Below, in pieces: positions 59,056 to 64,000 of a stretch of DNA of 64,000 nucleotides; positions within the stretch are counted from its first letter, which is position 1; every line of letters begins with the position of its first letter. The stretch spans positions 34,359 through 98,358 of the forward strand of contig JALHNV010000003.1 in the NCBI GenBank assembly GCA_022843325.1. Direction: 5' to 3'. Under the pieces are notes generated by a model that was not told where the DNA came from, ran no database searches, and worked only from the letters and a program-made list of their open reading frames with translations. The stretch is from Pseudolabrys sp. GTDB lineage: Bacteria > Pseudomonadota > Alphaproteobacteria > Rhizobiales > Xanthobacteraceae. The position numbers were made by a program, and so were the translations under genes.

Positions 59056-61356
59056 TCAGGCAGCCGCGGTTTTCCGGGCCTTGTCGATGGCCTGCCAGAC
59101 CTTTTGCGGCGTCGCCGGCATGTCGAGATGGCCGATGGCGTAGCCGCGCCACAGCGCGTCGATCACAGCGTTCATCAGCGCCGGACAGGACCCGATGGCC
59201 CCGGCCTCGCCGGCACCTTTCACGCCGAGCGGATTGTTGATGCACGGCACGTTGCGGGTCTCGAAGTGAAAGTCGGGCGCGTCCGAGGCGCGCGGCAGCG
59301 CATAATCCATCAGGCTGGCGCTCATGAGCTGACCCGACGCCGGATCGTAGACCGTGTCTTCCATCAGCGCCTGGCCGATGCCCTGCACCGCGCCGCCGTG
59401 CACCTGTCCGGCCAGCAGCAACGGGTTGAGGGTGGCGCCGAAGTCATCGACCACGACGTAGTTGAGGATTTCGGTGCGGCCGGTGTCGGGATCGACCTCG
59501 ACCTCGACGATGTGCGTGCCGTTCGGATAGGTCGGGATGTCGCTGCCGAAATGCTTCGCGGCGCGCAACTGGTCCGGCTTGGCCGACGGGTGATTGGCGA
59601 GATCGGCGAACGATATCGTCTTGTCGGTGCCGGAGACGCGCACCGCGCCATCGGCAATTTCCAGGTCGCCGGCCGATGCCTCGAGCGCCTCGCTGGCCAG
59701 TTCCTTGAGCTGTTCGCCGAGCGCCTGCCCGGCGCGGTCGATCGCCACCCCGCCGATTGGGATCGAGCACGACCCGCCGGTGCCCTCGCCGGTTGCGACC
59801 CGGTCGGTGTCGCCCTGGCGCAGCCGCACCATCTCCGGCGGCAAGCCGAGCCGGTCGGCGACGATCTGCGCATAGGCGGTAGCATGACCCTGGCCGGTCG
59901 ACTGCGTGCCGATCAGCACTGTGACGCCGCCGTCACTGTCGAGTTGCAGCGTCGCCGTCTCGGCATAGCCCGAGGCGCAGGCCTCGATATAGGTCGCCAT
60001 GCCGATGCCGCGCAATTTACCGGCGCGCTTCGAGGCGGCGGCGCGCTTGGCGAAACCGTCCCAGCCCGCGACCTCCTGCGCGCGTGCCATGGCGCCGGCG
60101 AAATCGCCGGAGTCGTAAATCTTCCCCGTCGGTGTCGTATAGGGCAGCGCCTTCGGCTTGATCAGGTTCTTGCGGCGGATGGCAGCCGGCGTCATGCCGA
60201 GCTGGCGCGCGGCCGCGTCGACCACACGCTCGATCAGGTAGGACGCTTCCGGCCGTCCGGCGCCGCGGTAGGCATCGACCGGCACGGTGTTGGTATAGAC
60301 GCCGCGCAATCGCGCATGCGCCACCGGGATATCATAGGCGCCGGTCGCCATGCCCAGCCCGAGCCACGGAATATACGGCGCGTAGCAGGACAAATAGGCG
60401 CCCATGTCGGCGACGATGTCGAGGTCGAGCGCCAGAAAGCGGCCCTTGTCGTCGATGGCGAGTTTCGCCGTGGAAATGTTGTCGCGGCCATGGCTGTCAC
60501 CGAGAAAATGCTCGCTGCGCTCGCCGATCCATTTCACCGGACGGCGCAGCCGCTCCGCCGCCACCGCGGCCAGTGCATATTCGCGGTACGGAAACAGCTT
60601 GGTGCCAAAACCGCCGCCGACATCGGGGGTGATGACGCGCATCTTGTCGGGCGACAGCTTCATCACTTCGCCGCCGATGATGTCACGGATGCTGTGGCTG
60701 CCCTGGCTGCCGAGGGTCAGCGTGTAGCGCTCGCCGTCGTATTCGGCGACGACGCCGCGGGTATCGATGTAATTCGTCACCAGCCGCTGGTTGACCACCG
60801 TGACCGAGACCGTCTGCGCGGCCTTGGCGAAAGCTTGCTGCGTCGCAGCCGCATCGCCCATGCCGGTCTCGAAGGCGAGATTGGGCTGATTCGGCCACAC
60901 CGGCGGCGCGCCTGGGGCCAGCGCCGCCATGGCGCCGATCACATGCGGCAGCGGCTGCCAGTCAATGACAATGGCTTCAATGCCGTCCTTGGCCCGTTCG
61001 ACACTGTCGGCGACGACGAAGGCGATGGCATCGCCGACATGCCGCACCAGATCGACGGCCAGAATGGGATAGTGCGGCACCTTGATATCGACACCGGCCA
61101 GCACGCCGGGCGTCGGCAAGGGCCCGAGTTCGGTGATGTCGGCCGCGGTCAGCACCAGCCGCACCCCGGGCATCGCCCGCACCCGGTCGAGATCGCGTAA
61201 CGTAAAGTGCGCATGCGCGTGCGGCGAGCGCAGCACTGCGGCGTGCAGCGTCTTGTCCGGGGCCACGTCGGCGATATAGCGGCCCAACCCGCGCAACAGC
61301 GGGTCGTCCTCCTTGCGGGTCATGGCCTGGCCGAAGCCGAACTTCATCGATGGCAT
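59056..61356 (-). CDS. Xanthine dehydrogenase-family molybdopterin-binding (large) subunit, CoxL/CutL-like
   Basis: The 766-residue protein is the Mo-cofactor subunit of the CO dehydrogenase/xanthine oxidase family. Family elements are PLLRGLGRYIADV near residue 20, PDVGGGFGTKLFPYREY, the active-site loop AYRGAGRPEASYLIER (the CO dehydrogenase AYxCSFR is absent, so form II or another hydroxylase), QSTGQGHATAYAQIVADRLG and the catalytic-Glu GVKGAGEAGAIGSCPA. The small [2Fe-2S] and medium FAD subunits are not in the window. ATG 61356 has GGAGGGCG upstream. It begins 19 bases after the RND gene, in the same direction. Confidence 0.93.
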   Translation of the reverse strand: MPSMKFGFGQAMTRKEDDPLLRGLGRYIADVAPDKTLHAAVLRSPHAHAHFTLRDLDRVRAMPGVRLVLTAADITELGPLPTPGVLAGVDIKVPHYPILAVDLVRHVGDAIAFVVADSVERAKDGIEAIVIDWQPLPHVIGAMAALAPGAPPVWPNQPNLAFETGMGDAAATQQAFAKAAQTVSVTVVNQRLVTNYIDTRGVVAEYDGERYTLTLGSQGSHSIRDIIGGEVMKLSPDKMRVITPDVGGGFGTKLFPYREYALAAVAAERLRRPVKWIGERSEHFLGDSHGRDNISTAKLAIDDKGRFLALDLDIVADMGAYLSCYAPYIPWLGLGMATGAYDIPVAHARLRGVYTNTVPVDAYRGAGRPEASYLIERVVDAAARQLGMTPAAIRRKNLIKPKALPYTTPTGKIYDSGDFAGAMARAQEVAGWDGFAKRAAASKRAGKLRGIGMATYIEACASGYAETATLQLDSDGGVTVLIGTQSTGQGHATAYAQIVADRLGLPPEMVRLRQGDTDRVATGEGTGGSCSIPIGGVAIDRAGQALGEQLKELASEALEASAGDLEIADGAVRVSGTDKTISFADLANHPSAKPDQLRAAKHFGSDIPTYPNGTHIVEVEVDPDTGRTEILNYVVVDDFGATLNPLLLAGQVHGGAVQGIGQALMEDTVYDPASGQLMSASLMDYALPRASDAPDFHFETRNVPCINNPLGVKGAGEAGAIGSCPALMNAVIDALWRGYAIGHLDMPATPQKVWQAIDKARKTAAA

Positions 61357-61375
61357 GAGACACGCCCTCCGCGGT

Positions 61376-64000
61376 TTACTCCGCCGGCTGCGCGACCGGC
61401 TTCCGGCGCGAGGTCTTCTCGGCGATCCAGCGCGAGACAACATAGAATACCGGCGTGAAGATCAAGCCGAAGAAGGTCACCCCGATCATGCCGGAGAATA
61501 CCGCGGTGCCGAGTGCCTGACGCAGCTCGGCGCCGGCGCCGACCGCCCAGACCAGCGGCGCGACGCCGAAGATGAAGGCCAGCGACGTCATGATGATCGG
61601 CCGCAGGCGCAGCCGCGCCGCCTCGACCGCGGCGTCGAAGCGGTTGCGGCCGCCATCTTCGAGTTGCTTGGCGAACTCGACGATCAGAATCGCATTCTTG
61701 GCGGCAAGCGCTATCAGCACGATGAATCCCACTTGGGTCAGGATGTTGTTGTCCTGACTTCGGATGATGACCCCGAGTATAGCGGCCACCAGACACATCG
61801 GCACGATCAGAATGACCGCCAAAGGTAACGTCAAACTTTCGTACTGTGCGGCCAGGACAAGAAAGACGAAAACAACCCCCAGGCCGAAGGCAAACATCGC
61901 GGTATTGCCGGCGCGCAATTGCTGGAACGCCAGCGTCGTCCATTCGTAGGCGAAGCCCGGCGGCAGCGTCTCCGCCGCCAGCCGCTGCATGATCTCGATC
62001 GCCTGGCCCTGCGAGAAGCCCGGCGCCGCGCTGCCGTCGAGTTCGGCCGCCGGATAAAGGTTGTAGCGCGGCACCCGGAACGGTCCCGATATGTCGCGGA
62101 CGGTGGTGAACGAGCCCAGTGGCACCGTGTTGCCCGAGGAATTGCGGACCCGCAGCGCCAGCACGTCCTGCGGTAGCAGACGCGCGTCCGGCTCGGCCTG
62201 GGCCTGGACGCGGAAGGTGCGGCCAAAAAGATTGAAGTCGTTGACATAGGCCGAGCCGATGTAAACCTGAAGCGTACTGAACACGTCGGCGACGTTGACG
62301 CCGAGCAGCTGCGCCTTGGTCCGGTCGATATCGAGGTAGAGCTGCGGCGTCGCGGTCTCGAACAGCGAGAACACCTGTTGCAGGCCCGGGGTCTGCGCCG
62401 CCCGGCCCATCATGGCGCCCACGGCGCCCTGCAGCGCCTGCGGTCCGGCGCCGCTGCGGTCCTCGACCATCATGCGGAAGCCGCCGGCATTGCCGATACC
62501 CTGCACCGGCGGCGGCAGCACGACCACCATGAAGGCGTCTTGAATGGCGGCAAGCTTGCCGAACAGCGTGCCCTGGATCTCTGCCGCACTCTGCCCGCCG
62601 TTTTTGGCCCGGTCGGTGAACTGGTCCAGCACCACGAACATGGCGCCGGCGTTGGAGGCATTGGTGAAACTGGCGCCGGAGAAGCCCACAATGTTGATGG
62701 CATGCGCCACGCCCGGCGTCGCCATGACGATCTCGGCGGCGCGGCGCATCACCGCATCGGTCCGCTGCAACGATGAGCCCGGCGGCAATTGCGCGGCCAC
62801 GATCAGGATGCCGCGATCGATCTGCGGGATGAAGCCCTGCGGCGTGCGGCGGAATTCGTTGAGACCGAGCGCCAGCACGCCGACATAGAGCAGCAGCATC
62901 AGGACGACGAAGCGCACCGAGCGCCTCACCATCCAGCTGTAACCTTTGGCGAAGGCCTCGAAGCTGCGGTTGAACAGGCCGAAGAAGCCGCGGATCGGCT
63001 TCTCATACCACCGCACCTTGTGGCTCTTGTCGTGCGGCTTGAGCAGCAGCGCGCACATCGCCGGCGACAGCGTCAGCGACACCACCAGCGAGATCATGGT
63101 GGCCGCCGAAATCGTCATCGCGAACTGGCGATAGAACTGCCCGCTGATGCCGGTGATGAAGGTGGTCGGCACGAACACCGCCAGCAGCACCAGCGTGATC
63201 GAGATCAGCGCGGTGCCGACCTCGTCCATGGTGCGATAGGCGGCGTCGCGCGGTTTCATGCCGGCTTCGATGTTGCGCTCGACGTTCTCGACCACGACGA
63301 TGGCGTCGTCGACGACGATGCCGATCGCCAGCACCATGCCGAACAGCGACAGGTTGTTCAGCGAAAACCCGAACAGCGTCATGAAGAAGAACGTGCCGAT
63401 CAGCGAGATCGGGATTGCCAGCAGCGGTATCACCGCGGCGCGCCAGGTCTGCAGGAACAGCACGATCACCAGCACCACCAGCAGCACCGCCTCGAAGATC
63501 GTCTCGATCACGGCGTTGACCGACTGCTGAATGAATTCGGTCGGGTTGTAATAGATGCCGTACGTGAGGCCGGGCGGGAAATCTCTCGCCATGGCCTCGA
63601 CCGCGCGCTTGATGCCGTCGCCGGTGGTCAGCGCGTTCGAGCCCGGCCGCTGGAACACGGCCAGCGCCACCGAGGGCTGGCCATTGAGATAGGAGTTCGA
63701 CGAGTAGTCCTGCGCAATCAGTTCGATCTTGGCGACGTCGCGCACCCGTACGACGGCGTTGCCGGTCTGTTTGACGACGATATTGCCGAACTCCTCGGGC
63801 TCGGACAGGCGGCCCAGGGTGCGGACCGCCACCTGGAACGCCAATTGGTTCGGCACCGGCGGCTGGTTCAGCACGCCGGACGCGACCTGGAGATTCTGCT
63901 GCTGCAGCGCCAGGGTGACGTCGGTCGCGGTCAGGTTCAGCGACTGCATCCGGTCGGGATCGAGCCAGACCTGCATGGCGTAGTCGCGGCTGCCGAACAC
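61376..64000 (-). CDS. RND (HAE1-type) efflux transporter permease, 5' truncated by window edge
   Basis: The C-terminal 874 residues of a roughly 1050-residue AcrB/MexF-type inner-membrane pump are visible; the start lies beyond base 64000 on the minus strand. Features are the proton-relay helix GIVVDDAIVVVENVER with the Asp pair, the second-half PPPVQGIGNAGGFRMMVED (docking domain), YVNDFNLFGRTFRVQAQA and FIVLIALAAKNAILIVEFAKQLE. The pump exports drugs or hydrophobic compounds with a membrane-fusion protein probably encoded upstream. Gene order with a molybdenum hydroxylase subunit next in line is unusual. Confidence 0.95.
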   Translation of the reverse strand: MFGSRDYAMQVWLDPDRMQSLNLTATDVTLALQQQNLQVASGVLNQPPVPNQLAFQVAVRTLGRLSEPEEFGNIVVKQTGNAVVRVRDVAKIELIAQDYSSNSYLNGQPSVALAVFQRPGSNALTTGDGIKRAVEAMARDFPPGLTYGIYYNPTEFIQQSVNAVIETIFEAVLLVVLVIVLFLQTWRAAVIPLLAIPISLIGTFFFMTLFGFSLNNLSLFGMVLAIGIVVDDAIVVVENVERNIEAGMKPRDAAYRTMDEVGTALISITLVLLAVFVPTTFITGISGQFYRQFAMTISAATMISLVVSLTLSPAMCALLLKPHDKSHKVRWYEKPIRGFFGLFNRSFEAFAKGYSWMVRRSVRFVVLMLLLYVGVLALGLNEFRRTPQGFIPQIDRGILIVAAQLPPGSSLQRTDAVMRRAAEIVMATPGVAHAINIVGFSGASFTNASNAGAMFVVLDQFTDRAKNGGQSAAEIQGTLFGKLAAIQDAFMVVVLPPPVQGIGNAGGFRMMVEDRSGAGPQALQGAVGAMMGRAAQTPGLQQVFSLFETATPQLYLDIDRTKAQLLGVNVADVFSTLQVYIGSAYVNDFNLFGRTFRVQAQAEPDARLLPQDVLALRVRNSSGNTVPLGSFTTVRDISGPFRVPRYNLYPAAELDGSAAPGFSQGQAIEIMQRLAAETLPPGFAYEWTTLAFQQLRAGNTAMFAFGLGVVFVFLVLAAQYESLTLPLAVILIVPMCLVAAILGVIIRSQDNNILTQVGFIVLIALAAKNAILIVEFAKQLEDGGRNRFDAAVEAARLRLRPIIMTSLAFIFGVAPLVWAVGAGAELRQALGTAVFSGMIGVTFFGLIFTPVFYVVSRWIAEKTSRRKPVAQPAE

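Noticed and set aside
59023..61200. Plus-strand open frame of 725 codons opposite the molybdenum hydroxylase subunit
   Set aside because: It is the antisense shadow of a gene with clear Mo-enzyme motifs and reads as Arg/His/Gly-rich sequence without a family.

Overview
The window is GC-rich DNA with a strong third-position GC bias. It looks like a free-living alphaproteobacterium of the Hyphomicrobiales (Bradyrhizobium, Rhodopseudomonas or Pseudolabrys-like). The grounds are several Bug/TctC solute-binding proteins, a TamA-TamB pair, an Omp25/RopB-type porin, a GTTC-N7-GTTC (alphaproteobacterial LexA) box, and dense operons with ATGA/GTGA overlaps. The genus is an inference. I found no rRNA, tRNA, transposase, phage gene or CRISPR array.

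Region 1 (1-13.6 kb, + strand) is one storage-sugar operon: glgE (5' end outside the window), treS fused to maltokinase, glgB, glgX, treZ and treY. It holds the TreS/Mak/GlgE/GlgB route from trehalose to branched alpha-glucan and the TreY/TreZ route from glucan back to trehalose.

Region 2 (13.6-19.2 kb) holds an Ldh2-type dehydrogenase and an alpha/beta hydrolase on the minus strand. Divergent to them is a meta-cleavage-like set (GlcG-type protein, HGVGPG-type hydrolase, extradiol-dioxygenase-like VOC protein), closed by a terminator facing a TctC gene. Region 3 (19.4-25.7 kb) is tamA-tamB.

Region 4 (25.7-30.2 kb) is a TRAP transporter operon (DctP-DctQ-DctM) divergent from a bicupin-iclR pair, with an IclR-like palindrome between them. 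Region 5 (30.2-37.2 kb) is the most unusual catabolic block: a minus-strand run in which three paralogues of the 4,5-dihydroxyphthalate decarboxylase family alternate with two amidohydrolases (one LigJ-like, one LigI-like). It is led by a TctC protein and faces a divergent LysR gene.

Region 6 (37.3-50.3 kb) has two ABC-importer operons, each ending in an amidohydrolase. One is a Liv system whose LivM, LivG and LivF are a single polypeptide. The other is a TauABC/SsuABC-like system with a small CxxC protein. A GntR/FCD gene lies between them, and a perfect AATCGTATACGATT palindrome lies in the Liv upstream region.

Region 7 (50.3-53.7 kb) contains a small two-gene cassette with a consensus promoter overlapped by a LexA box, a small secreted Arg/Gly/Pro-rich protein, an Omp25-like porin and an orphan TakP-like TRAP binding protein. 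Region 8 (53.7-56.1 kb) is a TPP riboswitch followed by thiM-thiE-thiD, with the TRAP protein gene overlapping thiD by four bases. Region 9 (56.2-64 kb) holds a stand-alone Lrp-type RAM protein, a DMT exporter, a dihaem cytochrome c, a cytochrome c', an orphan molybdenum hydroxylase large subunit and the 3' part of an RND efflux pump gene.
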